Source: Vibrio natriegens NBRC 15636 = ATCC 14048 = DSM 759 (GTDB lineage: Bacteria > Pseudomonadota > Gammaproteobacteria > Enterobacterales > Vibrionaceae). Taken from it: DNA of 64,000 nucleotides. The notes beneath the pieces were generated by a model. It saw only the letters and a program-made list of their open reading frames with translations, did no database searches and had not been told where the DNA came from. Of this stretch, positions 35,757 to 44,767 are shown in pieces. A program made the position numbers and the translations under genes. The DNA lies in assembly GCF_035621455.1 (NCBI RefSeq), contig NZ_CP141822.1:3100001-3164000 (forward strand). The letters run 5' to 3'. Numbering within the stretch: the first letter of the stretch is position 1; every line of letters starts with the position of its first letter.

Positions 35757-37202
35757 ATGGTCAACTTACGTCCCGTACTGTTTGTTATCGGGCTGGTTTT
35801 ATCCAAACTGGCCCTTTTCATGTACGTGCCTACTTTGGTCGCTTTCTTCACTGGTACGGGCGGGTTTCTCGACTTTGCCCAAGCCGTCTTGATTACGCAC
35901 CTGGCTGCGTTTATCTGCCTGAGTATCGGCCGAACGGCTAAATTCAAACTCAGTGTGCGCGACATGTTCCTCATTACCAGTTTGGTCTGGACCATCGCCA
36001 GTGCTTTCGCAGCGTTGCCGTTTGTTTTCATTAACCACATCAGTTTTACCGATGCCTATTTCGAAACCATGTCGGGGATCACCACCACGGGTTCAACCGT
36101 TTTAAGCGGCTTGGATGATATGGCACCGAGCATCTTATTATGGCGTTCAATTCTGCAGTGGCTTGGTGGTGTGGGCTTTATCGTGATGGCGGTAGCCGTT
36201 TTGCCTATGCTTAACGTCGGTGGTATGAAGCTGTTCCAAACGGAATCTTCTGACTGGTCTGATAAAAGTAGCCCAAGAGCCAAGACCGTGGCGAAAAACA
36301 TCGTGCTGGTTTATCTGATCTTAACCGGAATGTGTATCGGCGGTTACATACTGACAGGTATGACGGTATTTGAAGCAATAAACCATGCTTTCACCACCCT
36401 GTCGACAGGTGGCTACTCGACCTCTGATGGCTCAATGAATCACTTCTCTAACGGAGCGCACTGGGTAGCGACAACCTTTATGTTCTTGGGCGGATTGCCT
36501 TTCTTGCTATTCGTGGCCGCACTGAGAAAACGTCGCATTGATATATTACTCAAAGACGCCCAAGTTCGTGGTTTTGCTTACCTGTTCCTCTTCTCAAGTC
36601 TAGTGATTGCCAGTTGGCTGGTTATTCGTGATGGTTACACCATGATCGATGCGCTGCGTGTATCGATGTTTAATATCGTATCCGTCGTGACGACCACCGG
36701 ATTTGGCCTGGAAGACTTCACAGCATGGGGAGCATTACCAACCACATTATTCGCATTCTTGATGATTGCAGGTGCTTGCTCTGGTTCAACATCCGGTGGG
36801 ATCAAAATATTCCGTTTTCAGGTTGCCATGACCCTGCTGAACAAGCAGATGCTGAAACTGGTTCACCCTTCCGGTGTGTTCGTCCAGCGTTATAACCAAC
36901 GCCCCGTGAACGACGACATTGTGCGCTCTGTAGTTGCATTTGTTTTGATGTTCTTTATCACCATCATCTTTATCGCTGGTTGTCTGAGTGCACTCGGTTT
37001 AGACCCCATCACCAGCATATCTGGCTCAATTACGGCAGTCGCCAACGTAGGCCCGGGCATGGGCTCTGTGATTGGCCCGACAGGTAACTTTGCACCATTA
37101 CCAGACTCCGCAAAATGGCTATTAAGTTTTGGCATGTTAATGGGCCGTCTGGAAATTCTGACTATTCTTGTATTGTTCTTTCCAGCCTTCTGGCGTCGTT
37201 AA
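35757..37202 (+). CDS. trkH: Trk potassium uptake channel TrkH
   Basis: A 481-residue inner-membrane protein with four pore repeats. The filter-like glycine segments are visible in order: SGITTTGSTVL near residues 107-117, TTLSTGGYST near 214-223, VVTTTGFGLED and AVANVGPGMGSV. With TrkA it forms the K+ uptake system. It follows trkA closely and is trailed by a small exported protein. Confidence 0.97.
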   Translation: MVNLRPVLFVIGLVLSKLALFMYVPTLVAFFTGTGGFLDFAQAVLITHLAAFICLSIGRTAKFKLSVRDMFLITSLVWTIASAFAALPFVFINHISFTDAYFETMSGITTTGSTVLSGLDDMAPSILLWRSILQWLGGVGFIVMAVAVLPMLNVGGMKLFQTESSDWSDKSSPRAKTVAKNIVLVYLILTGMCIGGYILTGMTVFEAINHAFTTLSTGGYSTSDGSMNHFSNGAHWVATTFMFLGGLPFLLFVAALRKRRIDILLKDAQVRGFAYLFLFSSLVIASWLVIRDGYTMIDALRVSMFNIVSVVTTTGFGLEDFTAWGALPTTLFAFLMIAGACSGSTSGGIKIFRFQVAMTLLNKQMLKLVHPSGVFVQRYNQRPVNDDIVRSVVAFVLMFFITIIFIAGCLSALGLDPITSISGSITAVANVGPGMGSVIGPTGNFAPLPDSAKWLLSFGMLMGRLEILTILVLFFPAFWRR

Positions 37203-37227
37203 CGGCAATGAAATAAAAGGTACAACA

Positions 37228-37821
37228 ATGAAAACTTGGATTACTTTGGCTACTCTGCTGGCCACATCATCGGTTTATGCTGCCGAGGTAGTAACGTTAG
37301 CCGATGGAAGAAATGTAAAGTTAAATGATGATTTTACTTGGGAATATGTGGTTGAGAATACTGCACCTAAAGCCACTGCTGCTTCAGCAACCAAAGCGGT
37401 CACCGCAGCGACTGAATCTGTTGCTGTTCCGGCAATAGCGACCATTCCGGTCGTTTCGAAAACCGTGGGCACGACGGTTACCGTCAATGCAAAAAAACCA
37501 ACCATGCAGCTATCAGATTCAGGTGTGGATATATTGATTGGCTCTGCAAGTTACGAAGGCGGCGAACTGGTTTTTCCTACTTCGATCACTAATCAAAGCT
37601 CGCAGTCAGTAATTCAGATTGAAGTCGAAATTCAGGTATTCGATATGTCTGGTGAGGCATTGGCGAAAGAAAAGGTCACTGTTTGGCAGTCAATCAAGCG
37701 TATGGCAGATACCTATCTTCGCCCACAACAAGCTGAGCAAGGTAAAACCATCAAACTGGCAGTGCCGCAATCGCAGCAATACCAGTTTTCGGCAAAAGTG
37801 GTCGAAGTACAAACTCGCTAA
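37228..37821 (+). CDS. Small exported protein, DUF3157-like
   Basis: A 197-residue protein with a signal peptide (residues 1-19, ending VYA). The mature N-terminus VTLADGRNVKLNDDFTWEYV resembles the DUF3157 family of vibrios. An Ala/Thr/Val-rich linker (about 43-90) leads to a C-terminal beta-rich domain (about 95-197), which recalls a fibronectin-like or FxLYD-like fold. ATG 37228 has AAAGG upstream and begins 25 bases after trkH, so it may be in the trk operon. Function unknown. Confidence 0.8.
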   Translation: MKTWITLATLLATSSVYAAEVVTLADGRNVKLNDDFTWEYVVENTAPKATAASATKAVTAATESVAVPAIATIPVVSKTVGTTVTVNAKKPTMQLSDSGVDILIGSASYEGGELVFPTSITNQSSQSVIQIEVEIQVFDMSGEALAKEKVTVWQSIKRMADTYLRPQQAEQGKTIKLAVPQSQQYQFSAKVVEVQTR

Positions 37822-37854
37822 TACGCCTACGTTGTCGAGCTGATTTAGCCAAGC

Positions 37855-38508
37855 TTAGATCGGCTCGACAAAATAGTAGATAGCGAAGAAGTGGCACACG
37901 CACCCCGCCAGAACAAAGCCGTGCCAAATCGCATGATTAAATGGAATGCGCTTAGCCACGTAAAATATAACGCCAAGAGAATAGATTAAGCCACCTACGG
38001 CTAGCAGCGTCAGACCTCCGATATCTAGGTTGATCGCCAACTCATAGATAACAATCAGCGATAACCAGCCCATCACCAGATAGCTCGTCAGTGACAGATG
38101 CTTAAAGCGATGAATGAACGCGACCTTCATGATGATGCCAAGCAAGGCAATACTCCAAATCACGATCATCAAACCAATCGCGAGAGGCGTACGTAAGCTC
38201 ACCAATAAAAACGGCGTGTAGCTACCCGCTATCAATAAGTAGATCGCGCAATGGTCAAACGTTTTCAGCCAGCGTTTGGCTTTCGGGTGCGGAATGGCAT
38301 GGTAGAGTGTTGATGCGAGAAACAGCACAATAATACTTGAGCCATAGATCGCCATGCTGGTTATGGTCAGGGTATCAGCTTGCTGATCCAATGCTCGTAC
38401 TAGCAGCAGAATCAGCCCTACAATACCTAGAACCATCCCGAGGCCATGGGTGAGAGAATTGGCAAATTCTTCACTCTGACTGTATTCAGGTTTCTGTGAT
38501 GATGACAT
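37855..38508 (-). CDS. Hemolysin III / PAQR family membrane protein
   Basis: A 217-residue protein with seven predicted transmembrane helices. The PAQR/HlyIII signatures are present: [14 protein letters not shown] near residues 18-31, STLYHAIPH near 61-69, [18 protein letters not shown] near 85-102, and [18 protein letters not shown] near 193-210. The conserved Ser, His and Asp suggest a metal-dependent hydrolase site. Despite the name, haemolysis is not the likely role in most members; E. coli YqfA affects membrane energetics. Confidence 0.92.
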   Translation of the reverse strand: MSSSQKPEYSQSEEFANSLTHGLGMVLGIVGLILLLVRALDQQADTLTITSMAIYGSSIIVLFLASTLYHAIPHPKAKRWLKTFDHCAIYLLIAGSYTPFLLVSLRTPLAIGLMIVIWSIALLGIIMKVAFIHRFKHLSLTSYLVMGWLSLIVIYELAINLDIGGLTLLAVGGLIYSLGVIFYVAKRIPFNHAIWHGFVLAGCVCHFFAIYYFVEPI

Positions 38509-38573
38509 CGAAGCACCTATACTAGAGCGTGTGATTTCACTCTAGTATGGCACATTAGGCGTACACGTGTAAG

Positions 38574-39386
38574 CTAAAATTCAGAGTCATGAGCGGCCGT
38601 AGTTTGGTCGAGATAATTTAGCACCATCTCTCCCACCTCTTCAGGGCTGGTCGTCACTGGAATCGTCAATTCTCGGTTGAGCTTACCGCTTCCGAGCAAG
38701 CTCGCCAGCATCCCTCCAGCACCGCTGCGCGTTCGGTCAACTTCAAACCATAGTTTCAACTCGTCCTCGCTGCGATGGGCAACAAATTCCAACTCACGCC
38801 ATACACCATGGTACGGCCCATCAGTTGGCACCATTTCAAATTCCTGAACAAATGGCAGATCGAAGCCATTCACTTCTTCACACTCCACTTGGCGAATACG
38901 TAATCCTTGCGCTTCAAATGCCGACAAAATGGCGTCCATAAGCGGATCAGGTCGAATGGTGAGCGTGTCTTTATCGGTTGGATCAAGTGAGGCGGCAACG
39001 TCCAACCCTGTTTCAAGCCATACTTTCGCATCGCCAATCGTGACTGGGGTATTCCAGGGAACATCGAGCTTCACATCAAAGGTACGCTCTTCTGCGGAAT
39101 GAATGGTGAACGAGTAAGGGAGGCTCCATTCAGCCAAGACATGAGTCTGTGGCACTCGACGCATGTTATGCCCTTCTCGAGAGCCTCGGTCATCAGGTGC
39201 CTCAGCAATATAGCGACAACAGAGCTTCATATCGATGTTATCGATCTTTTGTTCTGTCGCTCCACCATAAACATGGATAGAAACATCCACACTCTGACCC
39301 GGGTATATCACATCCTGATTGAGGATCGAATCTACCTTAGCACTGCCGATACCAAAACTCGCAAGTGTCTTCTTTAAAAATGACAT
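38574..39386 (-). CDS. Sporulation-control protein Spo0M family (arrestin-like)
   Basis: A 270-residue cytoplasmic protein with the Spo0M N-terminal arrestin-like beta-sandwich (MSFLKKTLASFGIGSAKVD, then VYPGQSVDVSIHVYGG-like strands) and a second beta domain. Bacillus Spo0M influences sporulation and cytoskeletal functions; its role in non-sporulating bacteria is unknown. ATG 39386 has AAGGAGG five bases upstream; a GTG at 39392 is in frame but overlaps that site. Confidence 0.88.
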   Translation of the reverse strand: MSFLKKTLASFGIGSAKVDSILNQDVIYPGQSVDVSIHVYGGATEQKIDNIDMKLCCRYIAEAPDDRGSREGHNMRRVPQTHVLAEWSLPYSFTIHSAEERTFDVKLDVPWNTPVTIGDAKVWLETGLDVAASLDPTDKDTLTIRPDPLMDAILSAFEAQGLRIRQVECEEVNGFDLPFVQEFEMVPTDGPYHGVWRELEFVAHRSEDELKLWFEVDRTRSGAGGMLASLLGSGKLNRELTIPVTTSPEEVGEMVLNYLDQTTAAHDSEF

Positions 39387-39539
39387 ATGCACCTCCTTTG
39401 TAGAGATCTCATACTACTACTGCTGATCAGGGGATCAAAACAAATTTTTGCACTCATTTTCGGTTTAAAATGACAAAATCGAAAGAATTCAATTGCTCAA
39501 GTATCGACCAATTATAACAAGAGTGCTAACCTATTATTT

Positions 39540-39555
39540 GATATGCATGCATATC
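39540..39555. repeat. 16-bp perfect palindrome
   Basis: GATATGCATGCATATC is a perfect inverted repeat in the 297-base gap between spo0M and the small ORF. It could be an operator or part of the promoter for the small gene. Confidence 0.5.
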
Positions 39556-39579
39556 GTTATTCCTGACTCACTAACTGGA

Positions 39580-39680
39580 TTGGCGCGAGCCAAAAGAGCG
39601 AAGCTTTAAGCAGTTTGAGACTAGCTCGTAGTGCTTCAGGGCATTAGAACGGCAATGGATATGCCTGACAGTTAGGTAAC
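39580..39680 (+). promoter_or_regulatory. Structured leader before the 55-codon ORF
   Basis: Several short hairpins follow one another: TTGGC-GCGA-GCCAA with a GNRA loop (39580-39593), GAAGC/GCTTC (39600-39637), GGCAT/ATGCC (39640-39665) and GTTAGGTAAC (39671-39680). The last one ends just before the ATG and contains the only ribosome-site-like bases (TTAGG). This suggests translational control, but the pairing has been judged by eye. Confidence 0.4.
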
Positions 39681-39683
39681 TAA

Positions 39684-39851
39684 ATGCGCCCAACAACAGT
39701 CAGGTTCGCACACACCAATAGTAGTGCAATGCGTCGCCGCAGTGGCTTTGCTGCTGCACCAAAGGCACACCAAGTTGCGCCTGCTAAAACATTGGTTGAG
39801 AAAAAAGCGGTAACGTCGAAAGCTCCGTCCAAAGTTATCAAAGCAGCTTAA
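39684..39851 (+). CDS. Small basic protein of 55 residues, unrecognised
   Basis: An uninterrupted 55-codon frame from ATG to TAA, followed at once by a strong terminator. The N-terminal third is Arg-rich ([20 protein letters not shown]) and the rest is rich in Ala, Lys and Pro, so the product is strongly basic and probably disordered, as for nucleic acid-binding tails. There is no signal peptide or cysteine. I do not recognise a family. Support comes from the terminator placed directly after the stop, the structured leader and normal codon use. It could also be part of a small RNA. Confidence 0.6.
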   Translation: MRPTTVRFAHTNSSAMRRRSGFAAAPKAHQVAPAKTLVEKKAVTSKAPSKVIKAA

Positions 39852-39852
39852 T

Positions 39853-39885
39853 AAAAAGCGCGGCATCAGCTGCGCTTTTTCTTTT
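39853..39885 (+). terminator. Terminator after the 55-codon ORF
   Basis: AAAAAGCGC / GCGCTTTTT (39853-39861 and 39872-39880) encloses a 10-base loop and is followed by CTTTT. Confidence 0.85.
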
Positions 39886-39961
39886 CCTCTCACGCCTATT
39901 TGTATCCTCTCTACAATTTGATACCTTAAACAAAATACCTATAAAATTTGTGGAGAAAGAA

Positions 39962-40228
39962 ATGAAGTGTCATCGTATCGAAGAACTACTTCAGCTGTTA
40001 GAGCCAGAGTGGCAAAAAGACCAAGACATGAACCTGCTACAGTTCATCATCAAGCTGTCTGAAGAAGCTGGTTATGAGGGCAAACTGGAAGACCTCACCG
40101 ACGATGTTCTGATCTACCATTTGAAAATGCGTAACAGCAGTAAAGATGAAATGATCCCAGGTTTGAAAAAAGACCAGGAAGACGATTTCAAAACGGCTCT
40201 GTTGCGTGCACGTGGCATCATCAAATAA
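39962..40228 (+). CDS. yihD: YihD family protein (DUF1040)
   Basis: An 88-residue soluble acidic protein that closely matches the YihD family: [16 protein letters not shown] near residues 13-28, [16 protein letters not shown] near 48-63, and [14 protein letters not shown] at the C-terminus. Function unknown. ATG 39962 follows GGAGAAAG; a GTG at 39950 is in frame but lies in that site. It stands alone with a terminator. Confidence 0.93.
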   Translation: MKCHRIEELLQLLEPEWQKDQDMNLLQFIIKLSEEAGYEGKLEDLTDDVLIYHLKMRNSSKDEMIPGLKKDQEDDFKTALLRARGIIK

Positions 40229-40249
40229 GCCACCCACCGGCAAAATTCC

Positions 40250-40276
40250 AAGCGACTCAATTGAGTCGCTTTTTTA
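40250..40276 (+). terminator. Terminator after yihD
   Basis: The perfect 22-bp inverted repeat AAGCGACTCAA / TTGAGTCGCTT is followed by TTTTT. The next 230 bases before ccoG hold no recognised gene. Confidence 0.9.
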
Positions 40277-40507
40277 CAACCGAACGTAAGAGATAATAGG
40301 AAGTTAAAACTGTTCAGCCAATTATCAGGTTAACTGTGCTGACTTTTGTAGTTAAACATTGACTACGTTAAAGAAAAGGAAATGTTATTGGTTGTATAAT
40401 CACCGTTTATCAGCATTAACTAAAATAGTTAACGAATAGCAATGTCATAGAGCGACATCATCAGAAATGACGCCGAACATTATAAAAAGCCTAAGAAGGA
40501 TGAGTAC

Positions 40508-41929
40508 ATGAGTCAGGATAAAATCGACATTAAAGATGTGACTCCGAAAACTTTTAACCCCAAAACCCACAAAGGTAACGGGGATCGTTTTAACCCAAGC
40601 AATCGCATCTATGTACGTGAAAGTAAAGGAACCTATCAAAAACTAAGACGCTACGGCGGCTGGTTTTTACTGCTACTGTTTGCTTTGACACCTTGGATTC
40701 CGTACGGAGATCGCCAAGCGATTTTATTGGATATCGGTAATCAGCAGTTCAACTTTTTTGGCACCACACTCTATCCGCAAGATCTTACTCTGCTTGCACT
40801 GCTGTTTGTTATCGGGGCATTTGGTCTGTTCTTCATCACCACCTTTTTAGGTCGGGTCTGGTGTGGTTATCTGTGTCCACAAACTGTCTGGACTTTCATG
40901 TACATCTGGTTTGAAGAAAAACTCGAAGGCAGTGCGAATAAGCGTCGTAAGCAAGACGCCAACAAGCTCACCGCCAACTTAGCTATGCGTAAAACGCTCA
41001 AGCATATCGCCTGGTTTTCGATAGCGCTGATCACCGGATTCACCTTTGTCGGTTACTTTGTGCCAATGAAGCAACTGGTGATCGACTTCTTCACGTTTAA
41101 CTCCAGCTTCTGGCCTGTTTTCTGGGTGATGTTCTTTGCAATCTGTACCTACGGTAATGCCGGCTGGATGCGATCTATCATGTGTATTCACATGTGCCCT
41201 TACGCACGTTTCCAGTCCGCCATGTTCGACAAAGATACCTTCATAGTTGGTTACGATACCAAACGTGGTGAAAAACGCGGCCCACGCTCACGTAAGGCCG
41301 ATCCAAAACAACTTGGTTTGGGTGACTGTATCGACTGTGATTTATGTGTGCAGGTGTGCCCTACTGGCATCGATATCCGCGACGGTTTGCAATATGAGTG
41401 CATCAACTGTGGTGCCTGTATTGATGCGTGTGACCAAACCATGGATCGCATGGGTTATGAAAAAGGGTTGATCAACTACACCACCGAACACCGTTTATCA
41501 GGTAAACATACGAAGGTTATGCGTCCGAAACTGATCGGCTATGGTGCGGTATTCCTGATTATGATCGGCTTATTCTTCGCTCAGATTGCCTCCGTTGATC
41601 CGGCTGGTATGAGCGTGCTTCGAGACCGTAACCAACTGTTCCGCGTAAATAGTGCCGGAGAAGTCGAGAATACTTATACGCTTAAAGTGATCAACAAGAC
41701 CCAGCAAGTGCAAGAGTACCAACTGGATGTGAAAGGCATGAGCGATGTGAGCTGGTATGGAAAACAGACCATTCAGGTACAACCTGGAGAAGTATTGAAC
41801 TTACCAATGAGTCTTGGCGCAGATCCTGACAAGCTAAACTCTGCGATAACCACAATTCAGTTTATACTCACCGATAAGAGCAATGAATTCACCATCGAAG
41901 TGGAAAGCCGGTTTATCAAGAAACTCTGA
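40508..41929 (+). CDS. ccoG: Cytochrome c oxidase accessory protein CcoG (RdxA/FixG)
   Basis: A 473-residue inner-membrane iron-sulphur protein used in assembly of cbb3 oxidase, proposed to reduce Cu(II) to Cu(I). About five transmembrane helices flank a periplasm-facing CGYLCPQTVW and CMHMCPYARFQ-like segment. Two 4Fe-4S motifs follow: CIDCDLCVQVCPTG and CINCGACIDACDQ near residues 278-315. The C-terminal periplasmic domain (about 370-473) has an immunoglobulin-like pattern. The ccoNOPQ genes are not in the window. It ends in a terminator that overlaps the start of srkA. Confidence 0.95.
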   Translation: MSQDKIDIKDVTPKTFNPKTHKGNGDRFNPSNRIYVRESKGTYQKLRRYGGWFLLLLFALTPWIPYGDRQAILLDIGNQQFNFFGTTLYPQDLTLLALLFVIGAFGLFFITTFLGRVWCGYLCPQTVWTFMYIWFEEKLEGSANKRRKQDANKLTANLAMRKTLKHIAWFSIALITGFTFVGYFVPMKQLVIDFFTFNSSFWPVFWVMFFAICTYGNAGWMRSIMCIHMCPYARFQSAMFDKDTFIVGYDTKRGEKRGPRSRKADPKQLGLGDCIDCDLCVQVCPTGIDIRDGLQYECINCGACIDACDQTMDRMGYEKGLINYTTEHRLSGKHTKVMRPKLIGYGAVFLIMIGLFFAQIASVDPAGMSVLRDRNQLFRVNSAGEVENTYTLKVINKTQQVQEYQLDVKGMSDVSWYGKQTIQVQPGEVLNLPMSLGADPDKLNSAITTIQFILTDKSNEFTIEVESRFIKKL

Positions 41930-41951
41930 TTTCAAATTCGATGACTAACGG

Positions 41952-41980
41952 AAAAAGGCTCAGTAATGAGCCTTTTTATT
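41952..41980 (+). terminator. Terminator after ccoG, overlapping the srkA start
   Basis: AAAAAGGCTCA / TGAGCCTTTTT with loop GTAA (41952-41977). The upstream srkA ATG (41966) lies in this hairpin and the second in-frame ATG (41984) just past it. Confidence 0.85.
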
Positions 41981-42970
41981 TATATGTCCCAAGGTACGTT
42001 TAACTTTGACGCACTCACACCCGATTTTATGTGGTATGCGTTAGAAAGCATTGGTATTCGCGCGGAATCTGGCTTTCTCCCTCTCAACAGTTATGAAAAC
42101 CGCGTTTATCAGTTTACCGATGAAGAGCGTCGCCGCTATGTGGTGAAGTTCTACCGCCCTGAGCGTTGGAGCAACGAACAAATTCAGGAAGAGCACGATT
42201 TCACTTTAGAGCTTATCGAAAACGAAATCCCGGTCGCTCCACCTGTCATTCTTAACGGTCAAACATTACATCACTACCAAGGCTACGGTTTTGCCCTGTT
42301 TGAAAGTGTTGGCGGACGCCAGTTTGAAGTCGACAATCTGGATCAACTGGAAGGCGTCGGTCGATTTTTAGGTCGAATACATAAGGTTGGAGGTAAAAAG
42401 ACCTTTCAACACAGGCCAAGCATCGGTTTACAAGAATACCTCTATCAGCCTAGAGAGATTCTGCAAAATTCGAACATGATTCCAATGCATCTGGAGAACA
42501 GTTTCTTTAACGACCTGGATATCCTGATCAAAGCTATCGAAAATCACTGGCAGGACAGCTTTAGCTCTATTCGTCTGCATGGAGACTGCCACCCAGGTAA
42601 TATTCTTTGGCGCGATGGACCGATGTTCGTCGACCTGGATGACGCCCGAAACGGACCCGCAGTACAAGATTTGTGGATGCTGTTGAATGGTGAGCGACAA
42701 GATAAGCTAATGCAGCTGGATATCGTTCTGGAAGCTTATCAAGAGTTTTGTGATTTTAACTCCGCAGAATTGAAACTAATTGAACCACTTCGCGGTCTAC
42801 GAATGGTGCATTACATGGCATGGTTAGCAAAACGTTGGCACGACCCTGCATTTCCGTTGGCTTTTCCATGGTTTAATGAGCCAAAATATTGGGAAGGTCA
42901 GGTTCTTGGCTTTAAAGAGCAGATTGCCAACTTAGAAGAAGCACCCCTTTCTTTAATGCCTCAATGGTAA
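41966..42970 (+). CDS. srkA: Stress response kinase SrkA (YihE)
   Basis: A 334-residue protein kinase of the aminoglycoside phosphotransferase fold that counters stress-induced death in E. coli. Catalytic segments are RLHGDCHPGNILW near residues 205-217 (Brenner motif) and PMFVDLDDARNGPAVQDLW near 220-238 with the metal Asp. Alternative ATG 41984 gives the more family-like N-terminus MSQGTFNFDAL but has no visible ribosome site; ATG 41966 has AAAAGG upstream. It is followed by dsbA 33 bases later, the known pairing. Confidence 0.93.
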   Translation: MSLFIYMSQGTFNFDALTPDFMWYALESIGIRAESGFLPLNSYENRVYQFTDEERRRYVVKFYRPERWSNEQIQEEHDFTLELIENEIPVAPPVILNGQTLHHYQGYGFALFESVGGRQFEVDNLDQLEGVGRFLGRIHKVGGKKTFQHRPSIGLQEYLYQPREILQNSNMIPMHLENSFFNDLDILIKAIENHWQDSFSSIRLHGDCHPGNILWRDGPMFVDLDDARNGPAVQDLWMLLNGERQDKLMQLDIVLEAYQEFCDFNSAELKLIEPLRGLRMVHYMAWLAKRWHDPAFPLAFPWFNEPKYWEGQVLGFKEQIANLEEAPLSLMPQW

Positions 42971-43003
42971 GTCAGCCAACTAATTCAAAATGGAGATATA
43001 TAA

Positions 43004-43606
43004 ATGAAAAAGCTGTTCGCACTGTTTTCTATGTTGATGCTGAGCCTTTCAGCACAAGCCGCACAATTCAACGAAGGTGAACACTACAAAGTATTAGATC
43101 TAGAGGCTTCTAATAAGCCTGTAGTGACTGAATTCTTCTCATTTTACTGCCCACACTGTAATTCGTTTGAGCCAATTATTCAGCAACTTAAAAAGCAGTT
43201 ACCAGAAGGCGTGAAGCTACAAAAGAACCACGTATCCTTTATGGGTGGCAGCATGGGCCCTTCAATGAGCAAAGCATTCGCAACTATGGTTGCGCTTAAG
43301 GTTGAAGATAAAATGGTACCTGTGATGTTTAACCGCATTCACAATTTGCGCAAAGCGCCGCGCGACGATGCGGAACTGCGTCAAATCTTCTTAGATGAAG
43401 GTGTGGACGAGAAGAAGTTCGACTCAGCATTCAAAGGTTTTGCTGTCGACTCTATGGTTCGTCGTATGGACAAACAGTTTGAAGACAGTGGCCTGACAGG
43501 TGTTCCGGCCGTGATTGTAAACAACAAATACCTGGTACAAGCGCAAAGCATCAAAACCATGGATGAGTACTTTGCTCTGGTAAACTACTTATTAGAACTT
43601 AAATAA
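43004..43606 (+). CDS. dsbA: Thiol:disulfide interchange protein DsbA
   Basis: A 200-residue periplasmic oxidase that forms disulphides in exported proteins. A signal peptide (residues 1-19, ending AQA) precedes a thioredoxin fold with the active site CPHC in [13 protein letters not shown] near residues 46-58 and the cis-Pro loop [10 protein letters not shown] near 165-174. In vibrios it supports folding of secreted toxins and pili. It is cotranscribed with srkA. Confidence 0.97.
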   Translation: MKKLFALFSMLMLSLSAQAAQFNEGEHYKVLDLEASNKPVVTEFFSFYCPHCNSFEPIIQQLKKQLPEGVKLQKNHVSFMGGSMGPSMSKAFATMVALKVEDKMVPVMFNRIHNLRKAPRDDAELRQIFLDEGVDEKKFDSAFKGFAVDSMVRRMDKQFEDSGLTGVPAVIVNNKYLVQAQSIKTMDEYFALVNYLLELK

Positions 43607-43620
43607 TCCGTCTAGATTGC

Positions 43621-43652
43621 ACAAAGGGGAGCTTCGGCTCCCCTTTGTTTTA
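43621..43652. terminator. Terminator between dsbA and yihG
   Basis: ACAAAGGGGAGC / GCTCCCCTTTGT with a TTCG loop, followed by TTTTA on the plus strand. It is a very stable hairpin that serves dsbA and possibly the convergent yihG. Confidence 0.9.
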
Positions 43653-44528
43653 TCTGTGTATCTCTTGCAGTAACTGGTCTTTCTCTTGCCAGACATCACC
43701 CAACCACTGCTGAAACTGACGCTTGTAGGGTTTATCGTTAAAGTAATCACCCTGCACTTGTTCATCGACCGGCAGTACCTTCACACGAACCACTATCTTG
43801 CTCATACGGCCCATTAACATGTCTCTGAATGGTTTATGGGTATTTTCCGGATAAGCCAACGTGACATCAATAATACTATCAAATTGATCACCCATCGCAG
43901 CCAGCGTGTAAGCGATGCCACCAGACTTTGGCTGCAACAAATGTTGATATCGTGCTTTGCTCTGGCGTTGCTTTTCTAGCGTAAAACGCGTGCCTTCTAC
44001 GTAATTGACTACCGTCGTGGGAGTATGCTTAAACTTAGCGCAAGAGCGACGCGTGGTGGCCAAATCCTGACCACGCTTATGCGGATTACGGATCAGATAT
44101 TCGCGCGAATAACGGCGCATAAACGGCATATCCAAAGCCCAGCAAGCCATACCAATAAATGGCACATACAACAGTTGCTGTTTGAGGAAAAACTTTGGCA
44201 TTGGGATACGATCTTTAAACACACAACACAGCACCACAATGTCAGTCCAACTCAGATGATTGCTGATCAAAAGGTACCAACCATCTTTCTTTAGCTCATC
44301 GCCACCTTGAACATCCCATTCAACGCGATTGGACAGCGCGAGTATCCCCGCATTTACCGTTGCCCACGCCCACATCACCTTGTTAGCGGCTTCGGTTCCC
44401 TTCGCTTTTTGCTTTACGCCTGGAAGTAACAGTTTAATCACGGCGATAAAGCAAATAACCAATGAACAGATCGCCGAATTGATTATGACTAGAGACGCAT
44501 TAAGAAGAAGTAACAAATATGCCAACAT
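43650..44528 (-). CDS. yihG: Acyltransferase YihG (PlsC family)
   Basis: A 292-residue membrane acyltransferase of the 1-acylglycerol-3-phosphate family. An N-terminal membrane anchor (residues 2-34) precedes the catalytic HX4D motif in NHLSWTDIVVL near 92-102, then FMRRYSR and the acceptor-site VEGTRFT near 198-204. E. coli YihG is a minor lysophosphatidic acid acyltransferase that shapes phospholipid acyl chains. It is convergent with dsbA. Confidence 0.93.
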   Translation of the reverse strand: MLAYLLLLLNASLVIINSAICSLVICFIAVIKLLLPGVKQKAKGTEAANKVMWAWATVNAGILALSNRVEWDVQGGDELKKDGWYLLISNHLSWTDIVVLCCVFKDRIPMPKFFLKQQLLYVPFIGMACWALDMPFMRRYSREYLIRNPHKRGQDLATTRRSCAKFKHTPTTVVNYVEGTRFTLEKQRQSKARYQHLLQPKSGGIAYTLAAMGDQFDSIIDVTLAYPENTHKPFRDMLMGRMSKIVVRVKVLPVDEQVQGDYFNDKPYKRQFQQWLGDVWQEKDQLLQEIHR

Positions 44529-44767
44529 GATAACAGCGCTAAGGTGTGAGTAATAAAACAGCGTGTAATTATACTGTCACATTGCTACATTGAAACATTT
44601 ATGAGAATGGTCTGATTAGTTACCACTTATCCGCTTGACCTTGCACAATATGAAATAAAGGGAATATATTGTCGTGTTAGTTGAGCAAAGAAATTAAGTC
44701 ACTCTCCAATACAAATAAACGCTCAACCATTTCTCGGACCATTCATTCGCAAATAGGGAGATCATGA

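Noticed and set aside
38562..38573. TACACGTGTA palindrome as a parS-like site
   Set aside because: It is short and lacks the GTTTC/GAAAC arms; probably chance.
40279..40507. FNR site upstream of ccoG
   Set aside because: TTGACTACGTTAA near 40359 is only a partial match to TTGATNNNNATCAA, so no call was made.
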